Source of the DNA: Saccoglossus kowalevskii
Lineage: Eukaryota; Hemichordata; Enteropneusta; Harrimaniidae
Direction: 5' to 3'
Length of the DNA stretch: 52,476 nt
NCBI RefSeq assembly: GCF_000003605.2
Contig: NW_003156236.1
Location: 323,836 to 376,311 of the forward strand
Shown here: positions 14,151-24,960 of the stretch, piece after piece
How positions within the stretch are numbered: the stretch's first letter is position 1
Layout: each line of letters starts with the position of its first letter
Made by a program: the position numbers and the translations under genes
The notes under the pieces: generated by a model
Database searches by the model: none
What the model saw: only the letters and a program-made list of their open reading frames with translations
What the model was told of the DNA's origin: nothing

Positions 14151-14304
14151 AGGGGCACTTCCAGTTAAGCCTAATCTCACAACAAATTTACTTTCTGGAT
14201 TAAAATTACAATGGATAACAAAAGATAGATTAACTTTGTGAACAACATAAACAATAGTGTCCCATGATTCTTTGGTGCAATCCCTGGGATTGAGCGGTTC
14301 CCCT
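14151..14304. mobile_element. Short TTAA-flanked MITE
   Basis: The left end AGGGGCACTTCC and the complement of the right end (AGGGGAACCGCTC) are inverted, between TTAA at 14147 and 14305. It is 154 bp with no coding capacity. Its ends differ from the element at 15865-17540. Confidence 0.55.
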
Positions 14305-14822
14305 TTAACTATGAAGGTTTGTCAAAGAAGTGAAAAAGAAAGTAAAAATAACAATAATAGCCATTACACAAGTTCATTATTTGCACAGGAAATGATAAAC
14401 AGCACTGCTAATGCATTCACTGTATGTATAGTAAGCAATAGTTTGTTCATAACCAAATGACTGAAAACTCACGCATGACGGTACTGCAATCCTTCTTTTG
14501 TGTAATCTGTATATTTACGAATTGCAAATTTGCAACAAAAACACCAAACAATGTGAAATTTAAATATTGAGCTAAACTAAAAATTATAACTTTTAGATAG
14601 AAAGATATTGAGCACACCCACCTATGTTGAAATTTAGTGAAACCACACAAGTGTTAGTGAAATAAAGGTAAATCACTTACTTGTACTTGTTGAACTAGCT
14701 AACTTGCTAATATGTAGGTTTGTCCCAATCTAGTCATTCAGTGAGCAAGTCTATACACCATATATGTCTGGCAGTCTGAAACATGTGAAACACAATGAAA
14801 TAATGGCTACGTAAAAGGTCAC

Positions 14823-14965
14823 CTTTACTGGAACACAATATCTTTGTTTGGACACCTTCATCACCAATAGCAACAAAGCATACTGTTAGGATCTCAAGTA
14901 ATAATCTTTTTGTTTGTATGCTATTGGTACACTCTTGAGCCACTCCACTATTCATTGTAATTGCT
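14823..14965 (-). CDS. Candidate coding exon, armadillo/formin-GBD-like sequence (tentative)
   Basis: The 143-nt - strand segment has a good acceptor: the tract ttcttatcacctgcacag with an ACTAAT branch-like motif upstream. Its donor is AAAG|GTGACC. The product includes NSIQTKRLLLEILTVCFVAI followed by GDEGVQTKILCSSK. The pattern TK-x-LLLEIL-x-VC resembles the end of the GTPase-binding part of formin FH3 regions (for example TKALVLELLAAVCLV). That is a resemblance by eye only. The exon could belong to the same - strand gene as 17915-18046, but the intervening region includes an assembly gap. Confidence 0.3.
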
Positions 14966-15864
14966 CTGTGCAGGTGATAAGAAACATTAGTTCATTGTTC
15001 AGCTCAGAGCTCAGGTGCCAGACTGAGTTTATCTTCCCCCCCATGGGATTTTCAACATCAGATTAGAGCTATATTTAATTCAGGGTTGGATTACATTGCA
15101 TCACAGTTTGTGCTCATAAGAAGCTTAATTGGTCAGGTGACCCTCATTTGCAATGGTAGGCAGTCAAAGGTCAGTTGACACATCCTAGAAGACTGTGATG
15201 GTCCACAGCAAGCGTTGACTTTTTCAGACTGAAAATACTGTGAAGGGTTGAAAAAAATTAAAAGTATAATGACTTTCTATGCAGATTTCCAATGTTACAT
15301 ATTTCCATTTTTACGTGGAAGACGTGGTTAGATATCCTGACATGTAGGCGTGAGAATGCTCTTGCTGGCCGTAAGGCATCAGACCTCACTAATGTCTGAC
15401 AGAAGAGTGTATGTCTCGTCGGCAAGATCAATACTGCGAATTCGCAAAGTTCACACCTTGTTGCAATGAATATTCATTTTGGTGGTCATGGTAACACCGT
15501 CAATCAAAGCCGTGTTAACATTGTCAGCAAAAATCACAGCCTGTTTTCAACAAGATGACAAACATTGGATGGAAATTTGCCAGCACCTTATCACACTTTA
15601 TGTCAACAAATAAACTCTTTGATGGCTGTCACTATCTGAAGTTCCTGCAATTTGATTGGTACCGACAAAAAAATCGTTGGGGAAGTGAACAACTACATCG
15701 TTCTGTCAGGCGTTTGTTGGGTTTAGAGCACCACGGAGGGGGCAGGCTAGTTGGAAGACAAAGTGAAGAAAATTCGATTTTAATTAATTTGTGTTATTAT
15801 GGAATAGTAGGTACGTTACGTTGATATAAAAATTCTACAGTGTGTAGTGTATAAATATAGTTAA
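14966..15864. other. Unassigned, slightly GC-richer
   Basis: A + strand frame from ATG 15555 to 15824 could encode MTNIGWKFASTLSHFMSTNK and onward, with a donor-like TAG|GTACGT near its end. It resembles nothing I know and has no supporting upstream exon. Confidence 0.4.
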
Positions 15865-17540
15865 AGTGCCTGTGCAATGCCCACCCTCACGTTTCCTATT
15901 TTAGATCTGTGTCCCACTGAAATGGGCAGTTATTGATTTTTTTGCTGAAAATGATTACTCGTATCCAAGTAAATTTGGGATTTCTCGTGTTGTAGCCACG
16001 CCCACCTATCCTGAAACGGTCGACTGTTTCCGGATTTCCGACTCTCACCAAAAGTGCGCCACCAAATGACAAAAATGTGAGAGGAAGTCATACCCCCGAG
16101 CCGTAAGAACACTGGCTATTCAGTATAGTTTTAAACGATATACATTTTTCGGTCGGCGTTTTTCTTCTTTTTTTGGTCTATTTNNNNNNNNNNNNNNNNN
16201 NNNNNNNNNNNNNNNNNNNNNNNNNNNNNNNNNNNNNNNNNNNNNNNNNNNNNNNNNNNNNNNNNNNNNNNNNNNNNNNNNNNNNNNNNNNNNNNNNNNN
16301 NNNNNNNNNNNNNNNNNNNNNNNNNNNNNNNNNNNNNNNNNNNNNNNNNNNNNNNNNNNNNNNNNNNNNNNNNNNNNNNNNNNNNNNNNNNNNNNNNNNN
16401 NNNNNNNNNNNNNNNNNNNNNNNNNNNNNNNNNNNNNNNNNNNNNNNNNNNNNNNNNNNNNNNNNNNNNNNNNNNNNNNNNNNNNNNNNNNNNNNNNNNN
16501 NNNNNNNNNNNNNNNNNNNNNNNNNNNNNNNNNNNNNNNNNNNNNNNNNNNNNNNNNNNNNNNNNNNNNNNNNNNNNNNNNNNNNNNNNNNNNNNNNNNN
16601 NNNNNNNNNNNNNNNNNNNNNNNNNNNNNNNNNNNNNNNNNNNNNNNNNNNNNNNNNNNNNNNNNNNNNNNNNNNNNNNNNNNNNNNNNNNNNNNNNNNN
16701 NNNNNNNNNNNNNNNNNNNNNNNNNNNNNNNNNNNNNNNNNNNNNNNNNNNNNNNNNNNNNNNNNNNNNNNNNNNNNNNNNNNNNNNNNNNNNNNNNNNN
16801 NNNNNNNNNNNNNNNNNNNNNNNNNNNNNNNNNNNNNNNNNNNNNNNNNNNNNNNNNNNNNNNNNNNNNNNNNNNNNNNNNNNNNNNNNNNNNNNNNNNN
16901 NNNNNNNNNNNNNNNNNNNNNNNNNNNNNNNNNNNNNNNNNNNNNNNNNNNNNNNNNNNNNNNNNNNNNNNNNNNNNNNNNNNNNNNNNNNNNNNNNNNN
17001 NNNNNNNNNNNNNNNNNNNNNNNNNNNNNNNNNNNNNNNNNNNNNNNNNNNNNNNNNNNNNNNNNNNNNNNNNNNNNNNNNNNNNNNNNNNNNNNNNNNN
17101 NNNNNNNNNNNNNNNNNNNNNNNNNNNNNNNNNNNNNNNNNNNNNNNNNNNNNNNNNNNNNNNNNNNNNCCCATGCAACAAAAATTAATACTATGTGTTC
17201 ATTATGGTCCATTCTTCCTCGACAAACAAGTACGTAAGTGACAATTTAGTCAAAGACAAGAAAACTGCACAAGAAATTTGCTTTATTTACACGTATCGGC
17301 AATGCAAGCTGCCATGCGACTTCCCCTTTTGACGTCACAAGGGGAATTTCTGTATGCAAATGAGAAGCTAATGAGGAGCCTCGTTTTAAAATACACAAAA
17401 ATAAAGTTGCCGTAGACTGAGTTTAAAACACATTTTTTCACTTAAAAAAATAATTCATGCTTAGAAACATAAAAATTATTAATATTTATGTATCAAATGA
17501 TAATTTTAGGCGTGAAAATAGCAGCCATTTCACAGGCACT
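15865..17540. mobile_element. TTAA-flanked inverted-repeat element containing the first gap
   Basis: The left end AGTGCCTGTGCAATGCCCAC and the complement of the right end (AGTGCCTGTGAAATGGCTGC) match. Both are followed by a TCACG block and flanked by TTAA (15861-15864 and 17541-17544). TTAA duplications are typical of piggyBac-type elements. No transposase is visible, and most of the interior is N. Confidence 0.65.
16184..17169. other. Assembly gap (986 N)
   Basis: An unresolved run of N inside a TTAA-flanked inverted-repeat element. Frames crossing it are meaningless. Confidence 1.
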
Positions 17541-17914
17541 TTAATGTAATCCAACTTTCTTACACATTAATAAATTGTCAGTTTAACCAATAGAGAGGCT
17601 TCATAAATGAGAAAACTATCATTAATTAAAACTTTTATTCATTAAAGTGTACTATGTAATAATTACAAAATAGCAATATATAATTACACGATTTTCTTTG
17701 ACGTACATTTTTTAAGCAGACACAAGTGATTACGGAAAGATCTCAATCAATCTTATTTTACATGTACGTAAGGCTATGAAGATGCACACTTTTAAGCACG
17801 TGATAATGATCTACAACTAAGCTTTGAGTATCAAAGCTCATTTTCATGCTTACTTAACTTATTTGAACTCATGGAATATCAGGAGCTATCAGGGGATGGA
17901 TTGAAGTGCATTAC

Positions 17915-18046
17915 CTGAATAAACAAACAGGCTTCAACTCCAGTAAATTCTGACAGCGCTTGATCAATATCAAGACCAGAATTTCTGACTTCCAGGTAAA
18001 CGATCACCGACCAGGTGTCGCCAGCAGTATCAACATGCATCGCTGA
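17915..18046 (-). CDS. Candidate coding exon of an unrecognised divergent gene
   Basis: On the - strand, 132 nt (44 codons, phase 0-0) are open between a gcaag acceptor and a CAG|GTAATG donor. The product reads SAMHVDTAGDTWSVIVYLEV, then RNSGLDIDQALSEFTGVEAC and LFIQ. It is balanced, mildly acidic and strand-like, with a more GC-rich codon choice than its surroundings. The frame closes soon after the donor. I do not recognise the family. It could begin translation at its own ATG (GCGATGC context) or continue the exon at 18487-18528. A chance open frame cannot be excluded without transcripts. Confidence 0.4.
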
Positions 18047-18269
18047 CTTGCAGAAAGATTCATTAAATATTAGCCATTACTTACAACTGCTGAAAATTTA
18101 GATTACAAATAACAAAATTCAGGACGGAAACAGCAATGCACATGCTGCCTGAAATGATCTTTTATTTGCGTTGCAAAAGTGAGAATAAAAGTCCTGAAAC
18201 AATGCAATAATATACCTAAACAATTTTGTGTGGAATATACTGGCTAAAATTAAGGTAGGATTTGTTCTT

Positions 18270-18345
18270 AATTAGTATTATTATACATATCAGTGTCACT
18301 GTAACGCCATAAGTTACTGCGTGCCATAATTTTGCGGTATTGTAT
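18270..18345 (+). repeat. Tail segment of the 10.8-kb SINE family
   Basis: ATTATTATACATATCAGTGT, CACTGTAACGCCATAAGTTA and CTGCG correspond to the tail at 10975-11020. No tRNA-like head is attached. Confidence 0.55.
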
Positions 18346-18486
18346 GGGGTATTTTCATCCTACCATATAAGGAAATGTATACATGGCCAAGATCCCAAAC
18401 TGGTTAATAAAATATTTATTTGAAAGAGATTGAATAAAAACTGTTTGAGTTAATGTAACCAATGACAACATGGATAGACAATTTAC

Positions 18487-18528
18487 CTCTTCATTTACGA
18501 TGATACGGACAAGGTAAAAATGGAATGT
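18487..18528 (-). CDS. Candidate small exon, in phase with 17915-18046
   Basis: The 42-nt - strand segment (14 codons, TFHFYLVRIIVNEE) lies between an aaaatcag acceptor and a GAG|GTAAAT donor and is phase 0 at both ends. Joined to the next candidate exon it reads RIIVNEESAMHVDTAGDTWS without interruption. The matching phase is the main support. The segment is very short and its family is unknown. Confidence 0.3.
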
Positions 18529-19106
18529 CTGATTTTAATGATACGTTTTAAATAGAATTAGTTAATAAATGACAATCAAATTGATGTATAAAAAAATAAA
18601 TTGTTATTTTTAACAGTATTTCTGTGAAAATGCAAAATTGGGCAAAAATGTTGAATAAATCAGTTCTTTGGGGAAAAAGATGTATTGTTCTTATCTATAA
18701 TTAACATCATTGTATTATTTTATTGAAGAATTTATCAAATACGATCAGATCTGTTGTATCATCTTAAAATTCAGGTAGCGCTGGATTATCGTTTGAATCT
18801 GAGTGTCACGATCACGATCACGCTAACAGTCAGATGGGCATTTGGGTGTTTAGTTTATATTACTGTTCATGTATATAGGAATAAGGTCTCACACAACAAA
18901 TATTTGTATATTGATAGATAGACTAAAAGCAAGATACACATTTAGGCCAAATCAAATAGTTTTGATGTTTCAGGCTAATAAAATAGTTGGGAGGTAGACA
19001 GAGATTTTTATTTTATTTTTATAACTGTAGTTTATTTTTAGCTAAGCTGTCAACTTTGTCGGGCGGAGCTTATCATATGAGTGATTGCCCGTCGTCATTT
19101 GTGTCA

Positions 19107-19500
19107 ACTTTTTACTTTTTTGACTTCTTCTTAAAAACTAAAATTCTTATTGCTTTAATACTTATTGCTTTGCTTTGTATATGTACCTTAGGTAGACCTC
19201 TCTTAGATATGTTCATTTCATGATGATATCTTCAAATCTGTAATTTTGATGAATATTTTTGTCATATTTGATAAAAAGTGATATTTTTGACTTCTTGTTG
19301 AAAACTGCAAGTCTGATTGCTTTGATATTATACATATTGGTACTACATGTGGACCTGTCTCAGATTTGTTCATTTCGTGATATCTTCAATTCTCTAATTT
19401 TGGTGAATATTTTTGTCATTTTTGGTAAAAAGTGACATTTTCGAATACTTGTTGAAAACAACAAGTTTGATTACTTTGATACTATACATATTGTTCATTT
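19107..19500 (+). repeat. ~155-170-bp tandem repeat, three diverged units
   Basis: Units near 19116, 19284 and 19438 share TTTTTGACTTCTTGTTGAAA and GGTGAATATTTTTGTCATTT. Downstream, GAGCTATCTCAGCTGAGAGG marks the probable end of a larger dispersed element. Confidence 0.7.
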
Positions 19501-19699
19501 TAATTGAAATGTGCATTGCGGCAGAGCTATCTCAGCTGAGAGGCTGCTTGTTCCTTTAATATGAAGAGTATACTCTGAGATGTATGCAAAATTATGTTGT
19601 TCTTCTGCATAATTAAAAACATTTTGTGAAGATAATTTATGGTACTATAGTTTAATATCATGAGGAATGTTTATTGTATTTAACCTTTTCACCAGACTA

Positions 19700-19862
19700 C
19701 TGTAGAATACTTTATTTTAGCTGGAATTAATTTTTACTGAAAAGATTTTTTGGCTGTTTTGTATGGAATTTATTTTCACTGTCTTTTGAATGTAAAATAT
19801 TGGAAAAAAGGTATATTCGCTGGATTTTATTTTCAATGAATCTTTCTTTCAGCAAAAATGTT
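19700..19862. mobile_element. Palindromic MITE, family A copy 4, right end lost
   Basis: The left end CTGTAGAATACTTTATTTTA and the core are intact. The sequence leaves the family after TTTCAGCAAAAATG, so about 35-40 bp of the right inverted repeat are missing. Confidence 0.8.
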
Positions 19863-19959
19863 GGTAAGACTAGCCAGAGAACACAGGAACACAGATAGAT
19901 TTGGTTTCTCACATGACATTCACTTGTATAAAACAGTGCTTCTCGAGTTGACAGATTGT

Positions 19960-20035
19960 TTTTTTTGGTTTAGTGGTTACTTGACCACCTGACGCGACAT
20001 CGTCCGCTAGTACGGTTCACATGGAATCCAGGCAT
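19960..20035 (+). pseudogene. tRNA-like sequence with split B-box
   Basis: TGGTTTAGTGG at 19966-19976 fits the A-box consensus. GGTTC ACATG GAATCC at 20014-20029 is a B-box interrupted by five bases. It is probably a SINE head or tRNA pseudogene rather than a working tRNA. Confidence 0.4.
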
Positions 20036-21144
20036 TCCGAATATATTAAAAAATTATTCGTAGATTTTTCAAAATTTTAAGATCATAGAAGGCATCTATT
20101 CTGGGTTCACTCATTCGACTTTGAAAACAACTTATACACACCAAGAAGGTGTACGAGTACGGCGAGAGAGAGGTACGAGAAACATTCGATCATGGACCGG
20201 ATCATGATTCATTGATTGCGGTCCAGGAATTTTTATCGGTGGCTGGCTACCAAAAACATTGAATAACCATGGCTACAGAGGAATCTAATGTAAACATAAT
20301 CCATTCTTGCCATACGGACTTAACACAATTGACACTTACCGTCGCTTTCAGGCCAATATTACTTCAACAACAACAATAACTCACTAAAAACAAAGAGCCC
20401 GCTCCTAGTTCGAAGCGATATCAGCTGAGCTGAACATCCTTGCAAAAGACCGGTTGGTGGCGTACTTCAGTCTAAAATCAAAGATAAACTGTCCAAAGCT
20501 CCCGTGCGAATACAGAAAATACGTAACCATTGTTGTTCCATAAAATAATATCTAGGAAATTTCCAACACTCCGTTAAGGGGCGATGGCATTAGAAGTTAG
20601 GATCATCAGCCAGTAGATATTCAGGTCTAAAATTTTGCTTGCACAGACTGCAATTTATATAATATGCATGATCATACAGACATTCAGACAGACACACCAA
20701 ACTCATTAGCTCCCTTGATTGTTGATTTGTTCTTAAAACGTCAACTTGTGATTCCGAGATCATCTCATATATAGAATAGAATATATATACACAAGTCATT
20801 AACTTTGTTTTTTTTTTTATCATAATATTTGTCAGAAAATATGCATGTTAAAGTGTTATTTCATGAAACAAATAGTGTTCATCAGAATGTTCCAATAATT
20901 TGAGACATTCAAAATTATCTATCGTATAACTAGATGTGATTTTGTTTCACGATATGTGATTTTTTTAGATATGGCGAAAAAAATCTACTACAAATTTGTA
21001 AATGGCACAAAAAGCGTCATTAAACGTTATACATCATGTCATTAACAAATTGGTCGGCAGCTTTAAATTAATTTTGGATGCACGGGAGAAGGTAGTGATA
21101 TACATCTTACATATGTCTATAGTCATATTCGCCGAAAATTTCAG

Positions 21145-21341
21145 AAAGAGGAGTGGGAGGGAAAAAATTAGTTGTTAAAATCGGTAACGGCGCGTGTGGA
21201 TCGCTGAAAGAGAGAAAAATGACCAAGAAAGGAACAGTTCGGTATTATCTACCAAATGTATTCTGTGGGAAAAAAAGAACATTCCGTTTAGGGGACACAG
21301 AGATGATATATTTCACGGAAGACGGAAAGGTGAATACATGA
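21145..21341 (+). CDS. Short basic open frame of unknown function
   Basis: After a tttcag acceptor-like site, 65 codons are open to a stop at 21339-21341, with no ATG near the left end. The product is strongly basic and includes KKLVVKIGNGACGSLKERKM, then TKKGTVRYYLPNVFCGKKRT and FRLGDTEMIYFTEDG. Codons such as GGC, GCG, CTG and TCG are unlike the AT-rich flanks. A possible donor AAG|GTGAAT lies at 21330. It may be an exon or a decayed coding fragment. I recognise no family. Confidence 0.25.
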
Positions 21342-21674
21342 AATTTACAAGGCATTAGCGCTTTTCTAAGTTCGTATAGTTGCCCCGCCCCCTAGTAACG
21401 CTTTTCATGCACTGGGTCTAAAAAGATAAAAAATTAATTTTAAAAAGCACGCGGAAAGTCCTAATTGCCATTTGTGGTGAGATATTACGGCCATACCAGG
21501 CTACTTCTTATAGTAACCGTGCTTCAATTAAAGAAACCATTATTAAACTCCATTGGACTTGATATGTTGTATTGCAGGTAAAGTGATTATAACTGCTGTT
21601 ATTCAATTTCATTTTCGACTTGTCTTTTAATGGTGCTTTTGAATTATCAAAAAATAATCACCACTTTTTTCAGA

Positions 21675-21809
21675 GGTCACTGCTGGCAGTATGTCTGGTA
21701 GAGTGAAAGGTCTAGCTGGCATAATGAAAAAAAACCGCCCGAAAGCATATCACGTATACACCGTCGATCACTTGTTTAAGACATGTAATGACCAGGTGAT
21801 AAAATACTA
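21675..21809 (+). CDS. Short open frame between acceptor- and donor-like sites, unknown
   Basis: A cactttttttcag acceptor is followed by an open frame with an internal ATG at 21691 (MSGRVKGLAGIMKKNRPKAY and onward) and a CCAG|GTGATA donor-like site. The frame stops at TAG 21807-21809. The first residues resemble a histone H2A start only by chance, as nothing after MSGR fits. It lies 335 bases right of the basic frame at 21145-21341 on the same strand, but the two do not join in phase. Confidence 0.2.
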
Positions 21810-22984
21810 GGAATATGACGAATAAATATCAATGCATTTTTCAGATAGATTGAACACCTAGATGCAATGGATTGTGTAATTGCTCCAATTAGACCGGTAA
21901 TTGTTGCTTTAAATGTGACGCGGTTAGGCAAATACTGCTATGAAACCGTTTCAAATGCAAATTGGCGATATCATCGGCTCACCGGTAGTGAATGTTTAAT
22001 TTCATTGTATGTGTTCCCAGGGTGAATGTGACAGCTGGTGTTACGGCCGTGCACGCATGGACTTACCATTAAGCTAAATGGATAGTCCATTAATATGTAC
22101 ACTGCCTATTAGGATATGCAGTTGTCATTTTTAACTTTAGAGGGCATTCGCCAGTCAAACCACAAGTAATTAATTCGACATGTGATTTAGCACGTAAAGT
22201 AGGCATAATAGTAACACAGCCAAATATTTTTGTCAGGCAGACCCATCGAATTAACATTCCAGCCACTAGTCCAGAAATTATATTATTGTTTATCAGTTTC
22301 AATTCTATTTTTACATCATCTGTTACAGGAATTGAGAACCATATTCTAGGACGGTCAAGAGAATATAAGTCCACGTGTCAGCGCTCATGCACCCTTCCTA
22401 TGCAAATACTCTCCAAATTTGGAAGGATAAATGTATGCTATTTGCCAACGGGTATGACGATGACACACCGTCATCACCATGCCATTGAGAGCTGAGTTAT
22501 ATCTCTGGAAAAGAAAATAGTCTAGTGAAACTTACCTTCTAGATTCGGCAGTTGCGACACTTGCCGTAACAGACTCTGTTATTTTTTCTGAATATTACAA
22601 TTTGCCTTATACCAGAAGTAATATTACCAGGTACTTCACGTGAACATGAAGGGTCAGTGTCTGGCTGCGTCGTACACGGGAAGCACCATAACCAGTACGC
22701 GACTGAATGACCTCGCCCTATACTCCGTTGCTATAATAGTATAATACCAGTAAAGCAATATACGTGTATTTTCTTTGCAACATCCACGTCGAACGCAGAT
22801 GGTGGATATCTTGGAAGATGAATAATGCCGATGAATAATATACAAGTTATATCCATTAATATTTTTTTCTGATCGTAAATAAATATGACACTCGTTTAAA
22901 TAACATTTTGTGTTTGTTTCTTATATAAAAGCCGAATCGTTATCAAACTGGTCGCCAGCTTTTCGTTTTATGACGGTCATTCTT

Positions 22985-23128
22985 ATCGGTCGCAGGATTA
23001 TGCTTCCCAGAGGTTATCTAGATACAGTGAAAAGCTTTATAAATTCTTTTAATTTTCAAAAAATCGTAAGCGAACAAGATGACGGACTCCCCGCATTAGT
23101 TCCAAGGATGGCATCATCTCATATATAA
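22985..23128 (+). pseudogene. Second, rearranged copy of the LINE reverse-transcriptase fragment
   Basis: Bases 22985-23031 repeat the segment at 23310-23357 almost exactly (CGCAGGATTATGCTTCCCAG and following). The translation IGRRIMLPRGYLDTVKSFIN matches ARRIMLPRGYLETAKN. The frame then continues into different sequence (FQKIVSEQDDGLPALVPRMA) to a stop at 23126-23128. It is either a local duplication or two insertions of related elements. Confidence 0.6.
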
Positions 23129-23213
23129 GACACTATGTTCCAAGGTATATTCTTGTTCTCTTATATTTAACTCTATATTTTTAACTCTTATATTTAACTC
23201 TCTTATATTTAAC

Positions 23214-23423
23214 TCTACTCTAATTCTCCCTCATTTAACATGCTGCATTGAAATTTGGGGCAACACTTATTCGACTTTTCTGAAACCACTCGTGCGCCTA
23301 CAAAGATTTATCGCTCGCAGGATTATGCTTCCCAGAGGTTATCTAGAAACAGCGAAAAACTGTCTCAATACGTTTAATCCCCCCATATCGTGCTCACCAC
23401 CGCTGACCCAAGGATCCAAATAG
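23214..23423 (+). pseudogene. Reverse-transcriptase fragment of a non-LTR retrotransposon
   Basis: The 69-codon frame reads STLILPHLTCCIEIWGNTYS, then TFLKPLVRLQRFIARRIMLP and RGYLETAKNCLNTF. The pattern (I/V)EIWGNTY...L.PL..LQ...R is typical of the region just after the catalytic domain of LINE reverse transcriptases. It has no start and is truncated on both sides. A second piece of the same element lies at 22985-23128. Confidence 0.7.
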
Positions 23424-24088
23424 TACATGTAATCGCAAACTATCAGTATTTTGAGGTGGTTACATTAACATTTGTGTGGTAATCACTTTCAAACTCTGGA
23501 CCCGCCTCTGTGTCTTCATTGGTGTTTGACACATTTGTGTGCGAAGAATAGAGTTCAATGACCTTACTTTTTATTATCGAGTAACAGCATAAAATAAAAC
23601 AACATTGTGAAAGACATGGATATCTGAGGATAAGTTTTAATGGTAGCAAACATTTACTGATAAAAGTGTGATGAATACTAGTATATATGAATGAATACAT
23701 GCATTATCTGCATGGTCTTGACAAATTGGCACTGATCACAGCCTAGTAAGTCATTTTTTATTAGTTTTAGTAGTTAGTATACAATATAGTCAGAACAGCG
23801 GGGTTGCCTATTCATATAAAAAAAACTTAGAAAAATTGAGAAAAGTGTCTACAACGTTGTCCCGTAACTCGAAGTTCGGTCAACTGTTGATTTGAGTTCA
23901 AGTTACTAAATTTGTACGTTAAACAAAACAACAAATCTATGTTGCCAGTAACTCGAAGACTATTAATTAAACATTATAGGCTTGGTTCGCAAAAGTGGAC
24001 GTAGTTTCTAAAACATGGGCGTGGTCATAACTCGATGTGATCCATGTATTTGTGCGAATTATTGACATTGCTCCATGTATATCCAAAT

Positions 24089-24960
24089 ACCAGAGAAAAC
24101 ATCATTTTCACTCCTATTTTTGACCCAAAATGACAATGTTGTGTCCAAAACACTACCCGAAAGTGCATGAATCGCCACAAAATGCCAGTAAAACATGTAT
24201 TCTATTATAATTTGCATTTGTGCCACAATTGCTCTATTTATGTATCAGAAAAAAACACATAATTTTATCTCCTATTTTTGACCCAAAATGACATAATGTA
24301 CGCACATTTGGTTCACACAATGTTTTAAGTTATTATTTAGGGGGAAAAAATGTTGCATGTTTAAGGTAGATATTATAAACATATATTACATGAATTTCAT
24401 AGACAGATTGTTTACTAATTGTATTCAGTAGCGGCAATTTCGCAATTCTTTGACCGTGGTAATCACGTGATCGTGCCAACGGCAGCAGCGATTGGCTGGT
24501 CGCATTTTTACTCTGCCACGCCTCAGTGTTTTACGGGAGAGTTTGTGAGATTTGGTAAGAGAAGAGAAAGCGAGGGGTTACCTCGGCTAATGGTTTGGAC
24601 GATTGAAGCTGGATTATTTATGTATTCCTTTGGGTCGAATCTGGTATTTCGAAAGTGCAAGAATTATCTGCCAAGTGAGCTGAAGTTCCTTGCACACTAC
24701 GCCAGTTCGTTACAATATTGTCCTCATGTACTACCCACTACAAGTGCACGTATAACCATTAAATGTCAGCTGAACACGTATTCAAACAAAATTTTTCCAC
24801 TCAAAACACGATCTAAAATGCACGAATCACCAGTAACATGTAAATTAATTTGATTTGTATTTGTACCAGTAATGAAATAGCTCAAGGCGTTGCTGTATAC
24901 TAGTACCAGAGAAAACATTGTTTTAGACCATTTTGGCCTCAAAAACACACTTTTAACTTT
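24089..24960 (+). repeat. Diverged ~154-bp repeat, interrupted by a CpG-richer segment
   Basis: ACCAGAGAAAACATCATTTT at 24089 recurs in altered form at 24243, and a third related unit appears at 24785-24950 (ACCAGAGAAAACATTGTTTT). Between the second and third units lies a distinct GC-richer stretch, 24425-24735. Confidence 0.55.
24440..24560. promoter_or_regulatory. Candidate promoter/enhancer: E-box plus CCAAT motif upstream of BCKDHB
   Basis: A palindromic E-box TCACGTGA (24463-24470) is followed 20 bases later by GATTGGCTGG, an inverted CCAAT box (24490-24499), in a CpG-containing patch within AT-rich DNA. It lies about 720 bp upstream of the BCKDHB ATG. A donor-like TTTG|GTAAGAG at about 24556 would allow an untranslated first exon. 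It could equally be a distal element. No TATA box is apparent. Confidence 0.35.

Larger units (their letters stand above)
20036..22984. other. Mixed intergenic region with possible first exons on the - strand
   Basis: The CpG-bearing patch at 20340-20580 ends in a - strand donor ACG|GTAAGTG at about 20340. Another - strand donor, AAG|GTAAGT, lies at 22535, near a CACGTG at 22637-22642. Neither exon is coding, so they could be untranslated first exons of a divergent gene or chance sites. Confidence 0.3.

Noticed and set aside
16120-17237. Long open frames of 344-354 codons on both strands
   Set aside because: They consist almost wholly of N from the assembly gap.
18740-18812. - strand candidate exon reading IQTIIQRYLNFKMIQ
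   Set aside because: An acceptor-like CACTCAG is present but no usable GT donor exists before the stop.
21691-21702. Histone H2A start (MSGR)
   Set aside because: Only the first four residues match; the rest does not resemble H2A.
22090-22374. 94-codon - strand frame
   Set aside because: The length is within chance expectation for 52 kb, and there is no recognisable sequence or splice support.
24419-24853. 144-codon frame upstream of BCKDHB as a protein gene
   Set aside because: It begins at TTG, spans a repeat boundary and has no recognisable domain. The regulatory interpretation is more economical but unproven.
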